From: Mytilus galloprovincialis
Taxonomy: Eukaryota; Mollusca; Bivalvia; Mytilida; Mytilidae
Length of the DNA stretch: 64,000 nucleotides
Direction: 5' to 3'
Assembly (NCBI RefSeq): GCF_965363235.1
Contig: NC_134839.1
Location: 112,710,517-112,774,516 of the forward strand
The notes under the pieces were generated by a model that saw only the letters and a program-made list of their open reading frames with translations, was not told the DNA's origin and made no database searches. The position numbers and the translations under genes are program-made. Shown here piece after piece: positions 32,769 to 43,453 of this stretch (positions are counted from its first letter, which is position 1; every line of letters begins with the position of its first letter).

Positions 32769-35700
32769 CTGAAATAGATAAGAAAACATGATATTATTAT
32801 AGTTAATTAAAGGTTGGAAGGCACATTTGTTAAAATAATTAAATGTGTGGTGGTTATTTTGGGCAGATAGCCTTAATATTTTAACAATTATATGATATAA
32901 TCAATTAAAGTTACATGCATTGCAGGGTTAAATAACAAGTGCTTTCCAATATACTGTGGATTCATTTATTTTGGTGGGTATCAATTTTCGTGGATTGAGG
33001 AAAACTTGCATTTTTGTGGATATTTCATTTTGTGATTTGACCAATCTCTTCATATAAAGCCTATAGAAAATTTGTAATTCGTAGAACATTTGAATTCATA
33101 GTTCATCTGTACCCACAAAACCCAAGAAATCGGTATCCAACAAATAATAATGAATCCACAGTATATAATAAGATATTTAGTATCCATTTATAAATCATAA
33201 AATTTACAAGAAACTAAGGTTTTAACTCTCTCTGGCTAATCAGCTTAGATTGATTTTGCTATTATTCGTAAGTCCCTTTCAGTAATTACTGTAAAGTATT
33301 TCTACCTGTAGTATATCTATTCCTTCCTCGTTGGTTTCCATGGAGACATCATCAGCCTCAGCTTCAATAGCCAGCTCTATATGATCATCATGGTTTCTAC
33401 TGTCTCCTTCACCGAGCTCAACATCTACAAAACCTTTTCTCTCAAAGCTACGTGTAGCTGTCCCTTGTTTATCTATTGTTGCCCTAGAAACAAAAAAATG
33501 TTCTATCATTTATTTACTGAACATCTAAAAGTTTTTGTTGAAACTATTTTTAAATTGTGTAATTTTATGTTACTGTGATGAAATGGTTATGTTAATATCA
33601 GCATAGACTTGCAGCTGCAAAACATATGAATCCCAGCACTTGTTGAAATAATATTATAGCGAGATTCCTATGGCCACACTATATCAGACTTAGGGTTAAT
33701 TACATAGTGACTATATATATATTTATTCTACCATCTTCTCTCATGACAGTTAAAAAATAGTCAAAATCTATTTGTCACAAGTAGAAATATTGTATAATAG
33801 CAGATTCAATAGTGAAAAATATCATTAGCGATATTTTAGCGATTTTTTTAAAATGGTCTGCATAGGGTGTTCTTTCTTTGTGTGAAGTCATCAGACATGG
33901 TTAACATTTTACATGGAATTAAAATAATGAATTCAGAGGAAAGCAAGAAAAGTTGAAATCATCATTGAATTTTGAATATTTAGGTTTTGTTGAACCAGGT
34001 CAATATGTTTCCTAGACCTTATAAATGTGGTTTAATCCTGGTTGATTTGTCAATGATTAATTAGTCAAATAATCAAAAGTGTTAACTACCCAAATTTTTT
34101 AAGTTTAGCTTGAATATCTGGTCTGGTTCTCTTTGGAAGATCTGTGAAAGCTTGTATGATAAACTTCAACCCACCCGCACCGGAACATTCTATTATCTCC
34201 TCACGAGAACTTTCATTCTTGGATGCCTGAAAATAAAATCATTTCTATAAATGGAAACAAGTAAAATTTGTTATCAAACATAGTTACTATCAGCGGTGAG
34301 TTAAAGTCTTTTACAATTAATTATTTCCTTTTTATTAATCAAAAGCTAAGGCTATATATATACAATTCGCCAAAGTTTCATGAAAATTGCTCAAGGCATT
34401 TTTCAATTATTGTAAGAAAACTGGAAAATCACACATTTGATTATGAATAAAATCCCATGATTCATAAATGAAAAATAAAAAAAATGATGAAAATCAAAAG
34501 GGAGCATAGGGGTTAGGGAGAGGGTTGGGATCCTATGTTTAACTCCGCTACATTATTTATGTATGTGCCTGTCCCAAGTTTGGAGCCTGTAATTCAGTGG
34601 TTGTCGTTTGTTTATGTGTTACATATTTGTTTTTCGTTTATTTTTTTTATATAAATAAGGCCGTTAGTTTTCTCGTTTGAATTGTTTTATATTGTCATAT
34701 CGTGGCCTTTTATAGCTGACTATGCGGTATGGGCTTTGCTCATTGTTGAAGGCCATACGGTGACCTATAGTTGTTTATGTATGTGTCGTTTTGGTCTCTT
34801 ATGGAGAGTTGTCTCATTGGCAATCATACTACATCTTCTTTTTTATATGTATCAATAGATATGATTAATTCACCAAAGTTTCATGAAAATTGCTTAAAAA
34901 GTTTTTGAGTTATTGTTGGAAGTGTAGACGATGGTATACCATAAAATGTTGCAGCTTAGATGGGCCTATAAAAATGTTAGCAGTTATATATTTACTGTGT
35001 TCTTGATAATCCTAAGAATGGTGTCCATGGCAATGTTTTTCTGTTTAGCTGAATCAATACATCTTCCCAATTCATTGTTCACTTTAGGATCTGTCGAGGC
35101 ATTATCTGAAATATACCATGTTTTACATTCAGACTATATATATGATGATAATGAAGTCCAGTGGCAAATATAACATTCATAACAGGACAAAAGCATATTC
35201 ATGTGTTATAAATATCTACCCTGCTTTAGCTATTAGATTTCATTTCAGGTAACATATTTCATAAAACTATATTTAAAGGATAGGATAACAAGCAAAACAA
35301 ATCCTTTCACGAAGTTTAGAGCACTTGACAAATCACTATATGTAAAATGTACGTCATGTAATAAGCAAGTTGTTAAGTTCATGATCTTCAGATATATATA
35401 AATAAATTAAAAAATACTAGAAAAATTATATATTCATGCATTGAAAAATAAATACTCTGTTTTGTGTATTTTGATTCTAATTGTTTAACATGTTAGATTA
35501 GGTTTATACATGTAATTTCAAAAGACATCTGGGAATTCAGAAAATTGCTCTTAGTCTATATCAAGGGGGAAATGCCAAATAAATAAAGGAGATAAAATTG
35601 CTTAGTGTTTTAGCTAAATCCACTTCCCTAATTCAGATTTTTTTGTCATTTTTGAACAAGTAATTTTATACATGTGAAAGTCAGGCTGTTTCTCCTTTTT

Positions 35701-38368
35701 AAACCAGTCAAAACCTTAAAACACAAGAATGTGTCCATAGTACATGTATGCCCCACTCACATTATCGTTTTCTATGTTCATGATCCAAGGCCGTAACTAG
35801 GCATCTTATTTTAGTGAGGCAAAATAATTGAGCCGAGCGAAGCGAGGCGTTAAATTTTTTTGGAGGGTATGAAATGAATGGTGCAAAATCCTACGTTCTA
35901 GGCATTTTTAGAGAGTTTGATAATGTTTTGAATTTGAACAGTTTTTATATAAATTGTTCATATTTAAAGACTTTTACTAATACCAAATTTTCAACAACTT
36001 TATTTGAATTTGTATGTAAGATAATCATCCAAATATCAATTTAAATCTGCCGCCAGAACATAGAACAAACATCGATTCAGTAGAGTTTGCCAATTATTTC
36101 TATGGTGGGTTCAGTCAAATTGTTTTAGAATCATAACTTTGGTCTGCTGATATCCTTATCGCGATGAACATGGAGCATGGCAAGACCGCACAACCTCTCG
36201 CCACTCATGTATGCTCTTTTCCTAGATTTCAGTCGTTTCAGGGCAGTCTGTGTTTCTAAAGGTAGCACATTATCATCAACACAATGATCAATGTCTTCTT
36301 CCAATTCCTTCTCCATCAGCAATTCGGTAGCAGCATCGGTAGTAACAGTTTTGTTTGCAAAAGGGAATTAAGCTTTCCTATAAAGGCTAGCATCATCATA
36401 CAGTCTCAGTTACAAAATATTAAACTCGCTTGTATGCTGACAAAGAGTAAACAAACTAGGGATAGAATGAGATAAGATACATGTATATGATCTATCTATA
36501 GAGTAAGTATATATGATATGGGTACAGGGGAATTAAAATGGAGTTTTGACGTTTACATGTAGGTCTGTAATTTCAAATTATTTCTGGAAATAGTCGGTGG
36601 TATTTTAGTTCCAGAATCTATAAATTTAGGGGTTAGGGGTTGGGGGTGTCTGATTCTGAAACCCCGAATATAAAGAAATGAAATTCCGTAGTCCCGAATA
36701 AGTAAAGACAAAATCCTGTGATAAAGGTTCTATACCATTCCTCAATAATGTCAAATTGGAATATGGGATGTTCTTTCAATTTTTAAGGTTAAAGAAACAT
36801 GGATCATGAAAAACTAATCCATGCATGTTTCATATTATTTATATTTTATTTATCTGTAAAGAGAAAGATTAAAGTTGATGAAACGGAGAAATGAATACAC
36901 AGACAGGACTGCCCCCTTGCGATGCCCACTACTTGATTTGTCAGTCTACTTATCGTTTTTGGATTGTTCTAATGAAGTTATATGCAATACGCAGACTACG
37001 TTCACAAACAAATTAGTTTACTAGAATTATTCCTTCTTTACCTTCAGTGTCGCTTTTCCTTTTTCTGCAAGAGCCTGTTTTTAACCAGAGATCCATGATG
37101 ATTATCGTTACTAGGTTAATGTAATTGAGAAACATCACCCGTTGAGATGCTGAGTTATATCCAGGAAGAATAGTTTAAAGGAATGATGACAAGTTATAGA
37201 AATTAAGGTTGAGACAGAACAACAAAAGACTATTTTATTTGTATATATGTATAAAAAAAAATAATCAGTGTCGAAATTTTAGTGAGGCAATTGCCTCACT
37301 TGCCTCAAGGGTAGTTACGGCCTTGTGATCAGTGGACCGTGAAATTGGGGTCAAAAATCTAATTTAGCATTAAAATTAGAAAGATCATAGGGAACATGTG
37401 TACTTAGTTTCAAGTTGATTGGACTTCAACTTCATAAAAAACTACCTCCACCAAAAACTTTAAGCGGGACAAACAGATGAACAGACAAACGGACGAGCTG
37501 ACCCACAGACCAGAAAGCATAATGCCCCTTTAATATTATAGGTGGGGCATGAAAAAAATAGTTGCCTACCTACCTACCATCTATAGTTGTTTTCAACATA
37601 TAAGCAGAAACACAGAAGTTATTATTTTATAAGGCTTATTTTTCTACATTTTGTACATATAAAAAAGATGTGGTACGATTGCCAATGAGTCAACTGTCCA
37701 CAAGAGACCAAAATGACACAGACATTAACAACTATGGGTCACCGTAAGGCCTTCAACAATGAGCAAAGCCCATACCGCATAGTCAGCTATAAAAGGCCCT
37801 GAGAAGACAATGTAAAACAATTCATACCAGAAAACTAACATGACTAACGGCCTTATTTATATAAAAAAATGAACAAAAAAAAACAAAAAAATATGTAACA
37901 TTTTTTCAATATTTCAGCCCTACAAGTATCTTAACATATTTTGTATACAATTGACACCGCCATTTCAATAACCTTAGCTTCATGGTAATATTAGAGATAA
38001 ATACCTTTGAGAGCATTTTTTATCCTTAACGTTAACATTTGTGTATCCTTTCCTCTTATAGCGTCCTGTTCACCTTTAGTGTGTTTAATATTCTGCCAAT
38101 GGCTATGTCCTTTCTGTCTGTTTTGTTGATAAAAAATATCACTTAAATTTAAAACTAAACCAGACTTGGATACTTTTGTTTTGTCACTAAATGTAATTCT
38201 AAATCTAGAATCTGTCATATAACAGCACATGTGTTTTTGCCTCATTAATGTCCCACTATGATCACATGTTGAGGATAAAATGCTTATATTGTTCTTCAAC
38301 TGAATTTTGGTTAGTACATCTTGGATACGAATTGCTGCTCTCATCGAAAACAGCTGTTTGCAGTTCAT
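32553..38368 (-). CDS. TACO1: TACO1, mitochondrial translational activator of COX1 (YebC family), 5 exons
   Basis: Joined on the - strand: 38368-38005, 35105-34996, 34226-34090, 33483-33306 and 32768-32553 (1005 nt, 334 codons plus stop). All introns are GT-AG and phases agree. The protein has a basic N-terminal extension of about 85 residues suited to mitochondrial import, then the YebC/TACO1 signature GHSHWQNIKHTKGEQDAIRG, DPKVNNELGRCIDSAKQKNI, ECSGAGGLKFIIQAFTD and the ferredoxin-like C-terminal domain ending VEEVFFNAEPES. In animals TACO1 promotes translation of cytochrome c oxidase subunit 1 on the mitoribosome. Start ATG at 38366-38368 is the first in frame; a second Met nine residues on is possible. 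An acceptor-like TTTTCAG just upstream suggests a 5' UTR intron. Confidence 0.95.
32951..33164. mobile_element. MITE with perfect 16-bp terminal inverted repeats
   Basis: ATACTGTGGATTCATT (32951-32966) and AATGAATCCACAGTAT (33149-33164) are exact inverted repeats around 214 bp of non-coding DNA in the fourth TACO1 intron. TA dinucleotides at both ends would fit a Tc1/mariner-type TA target. A lone diverged end of this family (AATGAATCCGCAGTAT) is at 38753-38768. Confidence 0.8.
33306..33483 (-). CDS. TACO1: TACO1 exon 4
   Basis: Acceptor TTGTTTCTAG and donor GTAGAA. It reads ATIDKQGTATRSFERKGFVD then an acidic region (HIELAIEAEADDVSMETNEE) and GIDILQ. The ORF extension upstream beginning MIEHFF is intron. 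Confidence 0.94.
33484..34089. other. TACO1 intron 3
   Basis: AT-rich intron; no repeat or exon is supported. Confidence 0.45.
34090..34226 (-). CDS. TACO1: TACO1 exon 3
   Basis: Acceptor TTATTTTCAG and donor GTAGTT. It reads ASKNESSREEIIECSGAGGL then KFIIQAFTDLPKRTRPDIQ and ends two bases into the Gly of KKFG. Confidence 0.94.
34555..34850 (-). repeat. Dispersed mussel repeat (CATACCGCATAGTCAGCTAT family), inverted copy
   Basis: Carries the reverse of CATACCGCATAGTCAGCTAT at about 34712-34732, AAGGCCATACGGTGACC and GAGAGTTGTCTCATTGGCAA. Other copies lie at 37655-37890, 47575-47680, 47815-47995, 49270-49620, 54560-54780, 59335-59470 and 63570-63935. No coding capacity; it is in TACO1 intron 2. 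Confidence 0.8.
34996..35105 (-). CDS. TACO1: TACO1 exon 2
   Basis: Acceptor TATATTTCAG and donor GTAAAT. It reads NASTDPKVNNELGRCIDSAK then QKNIAMDTILRIIKNT, the YebC segment that precedes the Gly-rich motif. Confidence 0.94.
35106..35740. other. TACO1 intron 1, near segment
   Basis: AT-rich sequence with no recognised feature up to the TGCCCCAC element. Confidence 0.45.
35786..37325 (-). mobile_element. hAT-like DNA transposon relic, 14-bp TIRs
   Basis: Exact inverted ends CAAGGCCGTAACTA (35786-35799) and TAGTTACGGCCTTG (37312-37325), with TGATC on both sides (35781-35785 and 37326-37330). GTGAGGCAA recurs inside both ends. On the - strand, 36322-36131 encodes a 63-residue fragment ending ERLCGLAMLHVHRDKDIS, like the C-terminal dimerisation region of hAT transposases of the Zaphod/ZMYM type. 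hAT elements normally make 8-bp duplications; only five bases match here. The rest of the transposase is missing or decayed. Confidence 0.7.
36131..36322 (-). pseudogene. hAT transposase C-terminal fragment
   Basis: A 63-residue frame with an acidic start (EKELEEDIDHCVDDN) and the C-terminal sentence GERLCGLAMLHVHRDKDIS. In hAT transposases a similar Arg-Leu-x-x-Leu-Ala-x-Leu-x-x-His-Arg string lies near the C-terminus of the dimerisation domain. No upstream catalytic region can be read. Confidence 0.6.
37655..37890 (+). repeat. Dispersed mussel repeat (CATACCGCATAGTCAGCTAT family)
   Basis: Reads AAGATGTGGTACGATTGCCA, ACAAGAGACCAAAATGACAC, AAGGCCTTCAACAATGAGCA and CATACCGCATAGTCAGCTAT. It lies in the first TACO1 intron, opposite in orientation to the 34555 copy. 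Confidence 0.85.
38005..38368 (-). CDS. TACO1: TACO1 exon 1: targeting sequence and GHSHWQNIKH signature
   Basis: ATG at 38366-38368, end at 38005 with donor GTATTT. The frame holds a Lys/Arg/Ser-rich leader then GHSHWQNIKHTKGEQDAIRG and LRIKNALK. It ends in phase 1. An out-of-frame ATG lies 17 bases upstream. Confidence 0.93.
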
Positions 38369-38770
38369 CGTAACTGTAGTTCATCAATCTGAAAAGATAT
38401 TCATCATGTTTATATTGCATTTTACATGTATCATTTTGATATAATCAACTAGTATAGCATAATGTTATGTGAATAGAAATCTTTAAATTAACTTCTGAAT
38501 AAAATAAATATGACCATTTGAACAGTGTGTAAGACAAACCCTGACCTTCTTGTACAGTCAAACCCAGACATTGTACATTCAACATACACGTACAAAGACC
38601 TTGTACCTGATAAAATGAGTGTTATGTTAAACTTGAAACCTTGGTCTCCAGGAAATTTTTATACAATTGTATGCAGACTTCCCCAAAACCATGTCATGCA
38701 CTATCCACATGTAAGATTTCCATAATCCACTAAAATAGGTACCAACGAAAATAATGAATCCGCAGTATGG

Positions 38771-38847
38771 GACGTCTTAGAAGGCTATTTTAAATTTTTG
38801 CTTTGACGATTTCCTGTGATGTTAATATAATAGCCTTTCAAGACGTC
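38771..38847. repeat. 77-bp foldback
   Basis: GACGTCTTAGAAGGCTATT and AATAGCCTTTCAAGACGTC are inverted with two mismatches across 19 bases. It lies about 400 bp upstream of the TACO1 start, next to a lone MITE end. Confidence 0.6.
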
Positions 38848-39954
38848 ATAATTATTTTTGTGACATGTTTTTTTTGTGTATATTGAGGGGAGGTCGGAGG
38901 GGTCCTGATCCTAAAATCCCAGGCTTAAAAAAACATGAAATCCGAAAATTCCAAAAAAAGAAATCCTGGATCTAGAAAGGGTCAATCCCGAAATCCAGAG
39001 TTTAAAAAACACCCGATCCCGACATCCCGAAAAAGGTCCAACCCCTAGTGTTTTCCCCAGATATTTTTGATAGCATCACATTTGGCGAAAAAAAAATGAA
39101 TTGTTTTATTTCAATATGTCATTTGTCCCTTCAGCGAAGCTCTATTTCTTTTTTTTATATCTTTATATTGTTCAAATCATAACTGAGAATACAATTAAAC
39201 TACATGTATACCCATGATTACAGTTGTTTCAATTTATGTTTTCCATATTCATTTATAGTTACAGAATTATTTTTTTCCTCTTGGGCCAAATATAAATATA
39301 TGTGTGGTTTTAGTTCTATTTTCAAAAAGGTTTTAGTTCTATTTTCAAAAAGAGTACATTTTTCAAGAACATTAACAATAAGTCATTTTTTTTGTAAGTC
39401 AGTTAATACGTTTGGAATGCATAGTTTTCTCTTTTTAGATAATTTTTTCTGGCTACTGTGCCATATTTGTGCAGCTGTAGTTATAACCGTAAAAATGCGG
39501 ATTTCAATGTTGGCCGAAGAAAAAATTTCAAAAATAAACAATGTTTGACAAGAGATTGGGAATGCATATGATGATTTTGATGCATTAAAGGGATGAAACA
39601 TTAACCAAAGCCAATTATGATCACTTTCTAAAGAAGTATCAAACTAATTTAGCTCAAAATCAAAATGTTTTATAAACCCTTTGATTGACAAGTAGTACCG
39701 GAAGAGAAAGCAAGTAGTTTTTTGAAAGTATTAAAAATATACGACCAAACCTCTTTTCTAAAGAGATAAATCGTTTGTATCTTTGAATTTTCATTATGAC
39801 AGCAACATATATATTATATATGTTAGATTTACTGTTCCCAGATTATGAAAACGTAGATTTCGAATTTACCTCTGATTACGTTTTTTGCATGTATTAAGAT
39901 CATGTCAGCAATTCAAGATACCATTTAATGCAATGTTTCAACAATAATACATGT
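38848..39954. other. Intergenic upstream of TACO1
   Basis: 38885-39050 is a degenerate run of TCCCGAAATCC-like phrases, seen also near 36655-36715. The frame at 39204-39548 is low complexity and aromatic-rich, and I do not accept it as a gene. No core promoter can be assigned with confidence. Confidence 0.4.
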
Positions 39955-40791
39955 AACGTGATGGTACCCAAATTGCACCTATTTAGCAAAAATAGCAGCG
40001 GAAATCTTACAAGATCTTCTAGAGACTAAACAATTTGTATTTTTATGATTTGATACTATACATGTCTTTCAAAATAGGTAAATATATTTAGATATACACA
40101 AAACGTTCACAGTATTTATCAACAGATGAAGTGTTCACTGAAAAAGCAAAATGTACTGAAACGTCGCCATGCGATGTCATCAAAACTTCATCTTTTTAAA
40201 AATTAGCAAATACAATATGTTTCAAGTATTCATTTCTTAAAAAAAGAAGAGTTAGCATGGACAAATATCCAATTGTTCAAAATATTTGAAAAAAATAAAC
40301 AAAAGCTCTGTTATTAGACTTTTGATGATGCGAAATTAAGCATGGATGCAATTTGGATACTCCTCATTACAGAATCATTGATAGTTTGGAGGTTTGTTCA
40401 GACCAATTTTTCTATGATTCCATAATCAAATAGACGTATTTACACTTGTATGCAAATTTGTCCGCCATAACGTAAAATCACACAGGTTCCCGTAAACTTT
40501 GACATCATAATTTTAAATATTTGACGTCACAATTTAAAATATTTGACGTCACAATTTAAAAGTGATTGTTGCTTGACGTCAAAAGGTGATTCGGAGTCAA
40601 TCTCTAAGGTCATTCGGAGGCAGGATACAGCTAAATACCAAAAGTGTAAATATGTTTATTGGTGTACCTTATATATAGTAAAGAAGGATACGGCTACAAA
40701 ATAAACACAAAATGGAAACTTTTGTCTTAATCATAAAAAAACGTAGTTGAAAAAACTGTCAAAATAGGTGCAATTTGGGTACCGTCATGTT
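39955..40791. mobile_element. TIR element of about 837 bp with three CRE palindromes
   Basis: The ends GGTACCCAAATTGCACCTAT (39963) and ATAGGTGCAATTTGGGTACC (40764) are inverted repeats within arms of about 30 bp having two mismatches near the outer edge. No coding region is seen. At 40522, 40544 and 40574 lie three exact TGACGTCA sequences, the first two in a 22-bp direct repeat with AATTTAAA. It starts about 1.6 kb upstream of the TACO1 start. The transposon family is unknown to me. Confidence 0.65.
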
Positions 40792-41077
40792 AATTATAAA
40801 TAATAAGGCAAGTGACTCTGTAATCTGTTATATAAATTCTGCCAATGTAGGCACACCTCTTCCGAGTATTGGATTTCACAATATGAATAAAAATATCTTC
40901 CACCCATATCACTATACACTATTTACATTGTACAATTTATTCTTGACGATAAAATTGGGCTTAATGTCAATATCATCAACTCATTAAATATTTTAAAATC
41001 TAAAATATTTATCAAAAGATATCACTGTTTAAGAGTAGACAACCAATCGTCACTTAGGATTCATAAAATGTTATTAT

Positions 41078-42067
41078 CTACTTTCTTTTCTTTTTCTTTA
41101 TATCATCTAATTGCAACAGTCTATACCTTTCACAATGGAGATTGTAACATAATCGTCTACATTTTGGATCTATAATGTTCTGTATCACTTTAAAAACTTT
41201 TTCATTTCTTAACTGAGGAAAACTTAACATTGTCATGTAAGTAAAGGGATCTATGATCAGTTGTAAAATGTCAAAATGTTCATCTTTCATATTAAAGACA
41301 GCTAACTCTTCACTACAGGAATTAATTAAATCTTCCAAAATTGGTTTTCTAATATCTTCTAAACTTTTACACGTTAATAAAAAATGTGGTAAAGTTTCTT
41401 CTGTTTCATTACACAGTTTGCATATAGACAGTTCTGTATTACTTATAAATTTGGCTCTAACTGTTTGCAGAATGTAACTCCCAGTAGCTATTTTCAATTT
41501 TGTAGGAATTCTAATAATTTCCCTTGAATTCATAGTATTTGTATTTGCAATAGGATGACATTGTCCTGGTTTATATATCAACGATAAATATTTTAAACTG
41601 GTATAAAGTTTTGCTTGATTCAGTATCTTCTCAATCCAGAATTTTTGAACTTTGGAAGTTATTTCCCTTTTCCATTGGCATTTACTAATTGGATTAACTA
41701 AGTATTGTGCAGGATCATTAAGTTCATATTTCAAAAATATTTTCCTCAGTAAACTAAACCAACTATTACTATTAATAGCTTTAACATTTAATTGCCTTTC
41801 CGCTAGTTGCCATTCCATAGAATTTTTTCCTTGTCTAGTAATATTTCCATAAAAAGTTAAAAATTTTACATCTATTTGAGCTTCTACAGGTAACATCCCA
41901 GAAATCATATATATAGCAGGATCTGCTACTGTTTTTGGTAAAGATAACAATTGTTTCAAGAACTTCTTAAATTGTAAATTTAAATTTTCTAAACATCTTC
42001 CTCTAGGGATCATTATTTCCAATCCATAAAACATTATTGGTATAATATAAGTATTCATAATTGACAT
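41078..42067 (-). pseudogene. LINE ORF2 C-terminal part
   Basis: A 329-residue open stretch downstream of the tandem duplication, covering the post-RT region and the C-x2-C-x9-H-x4-C motif. It ends in DIKKKKRK. The palm is upstream and in other frames, so this cannot make an active enzyme. Confidence 0.8.
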
Positions 42068-42725
42068 TGAGGTTTGTTTTTGGTAAAGATAACAATTGTT
42101 TCAAGAACTTCTTAAATTGTAAATTTAAATTTTCTAAACATCTTCCTCTAGGGATCATTATTTCCAATCCATAAAACATTATTGGTATAATATAAGTATT
42201 CATAATTGACATTGAGGTTTGTGGATCTAGTCCATTTTCGCCATAAAGTCCAACCCCCATTAAACTATAAAGTGTCCTTCTTGCTTTCTTTAAATTCTCA
42301 TCTATTGTAGCTTTACATGAATCATCGTCTGTACGACATATTCCTATATGTGTTGCTTTATTAGAAGTTGGAAGAACAGAATTGCCTAAATTCCAAAAAT
42401 TTTCATTTACTTTCTCCTGATGACGTGATTTCGACTGTATAACACAACTTTTTGCTGGTTGTAGTAAGTATGCCTAACGTTTACTAAAATCAAAGGCCAT
42501 ATCAATTAAAATTTGCGTTTCATATGGACAGTTACTAAGAATGGCTAAATCATCTGCGCAAGTAGGAGCACAACAAGAAATCGATCCAAATTTTCCTCCA
42601 TATCCTGAATCAGCTAAAATGTCTAAAAGTGTATTTATATAGATTTTGTACAAGTCTGCACTAAGAGTCCCTCCTTGTCTTACGCCTTGTTCTATTCTAA
42701 AAGTGTCCGTGACATGATTATATTG
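41078..42725 (-). mobile_element. 5'-truncated LINE (non-LTR retrotransposon), broken
   Basis: On the - strand from about 42725 down, RT motifs read RIEQGVRQGGTLSADLYKIY, C-A-D-D-L-A-I-L (the usual Y/F-A-D-D box with Cys), then the thumb and connection LMGVGLYGENGLDP and PIMFYGLEIM. The C-terminal CKLCNETEETLPHFLLTC zinc-knuckle-like motif follows and a Lys-rich end at 41078. Breaks: an in-frame stop at about 42474-42476, and a 145-bp tandem duplication (41931-42075 and 42076-42220) that shifts the frame. The clade (Jockey/CR1/I-like) is not settled. Confidence 0.85.
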
Positions 42726-42974
42726 ATAAATGAAAAAGGGGGTTTGTCATCACTATCAGGCCTAGATTGATTTGATTAGGAATGACATCCATTAAAATAT
42801 TTGTTTTCAGTTGTTGAGATAATTAAAAAATACCATAGATATAACTTAAGTAGTCTAGATCTAGTATCACATGTGCCGGTGAATTCACCTTCAAATTTTT
42901 TAGGTTTTTGGTTGAAGTAAAAATATAAACTCCAAAGTCAATAACGGACCTTTACCGCTAGTATTCCGGAAAAC

Positions 42975-43110
42975 TGGTAAAAAAACCTCATCATAGATAC
43001 CAGGACTAAATTTCGTATATACGCCAGACGCGCGTTTCGTCTACAAAAGACTCACCAGTGACGCTCGAATCCAAAAAAGTTAACAAACCCAAATAGTTTT
43101 AAAATTCTTG
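42975..43110. repeat. Dispersed repeat with CGCCAGACGCGCGTTTCGTC core
   Basis: Contains ATACGCCAGACGCGCGTTTC then AGACTCACCAGTGACGCTCG. Copies of this core occur at 50250-50430 and, inverted and more diverged, at 51060-51160. It is very common in Mytilus DNA; a SINE origin is possible but no tRNA head is clear here. Confidence 0.75.
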
Positions 43111-43280
43111 AGAATGAAAACTGTTTTTTATAAGCAACTTTATTTTCTCTCTTTCGATCAGATTGTTTATTGCAATTGTGATCAATGGGGGGGGGGGGGG
43201 GGGGGTCATCAATTGTAATTCAGTTCACCCGAGTAAACTTTCTGCAATGATTGTCTCTGTCCTATTTAATTTTTTTTTTA

Positions 43281-43412
43281 TTTCAACTTATATAACTAAG
43301 TTTTACTTATTTACTTAAGGTGTTCAAAGTCTTTTAAATGAGTTTTTTTTAATGTTAAATCTCATTGAAAAGACTTTGAACACGGCCAAACTAAGTTTAT
43401 TTAAGTTGAAAT
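43281..43412. repeat. 132-bp foldback
   Basis: TTCAACTTATATAACTAAGT..GTGTTCAAAGTCTTTT..ATGAG is inverted as CTCAT..AAAAGACTTTGAACAC..AACTAAGT..TTAAGTTGAA. The central loop is T-rich. Confidence 0.7.
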
Positions 43413-43453
43413 ATGAAAAAAAAAAAAATTTTTTTTATAGAATACAAAAATTA

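Larger units (their letters stand above)
35744..37552 (-). mobile_element. Inverted TGCCCCAC-type element split by a hAT-like relic
   Basis: The 5' flank (35744-35785) and 37326-37552 together form a short inverted copy of the 24590 family: TATGCCCCACTCACATTATC, TGATC then AGTGGACCGTGAAATTGGGG, CAAGTTGATTGGACTTC, CGGACGAGCTGACCC, and ATAGGTGGGGCATGA. Unlike the other copies its units flank another inserted element. Confidence 0.75.

Noticed and set aside
39204..39548. 114-residue + frame rich in Phe and Ser
   Set aside because: Low-complexity AT-rich translation, no splice context, no recognisable domain, opposite strand to TACO1.
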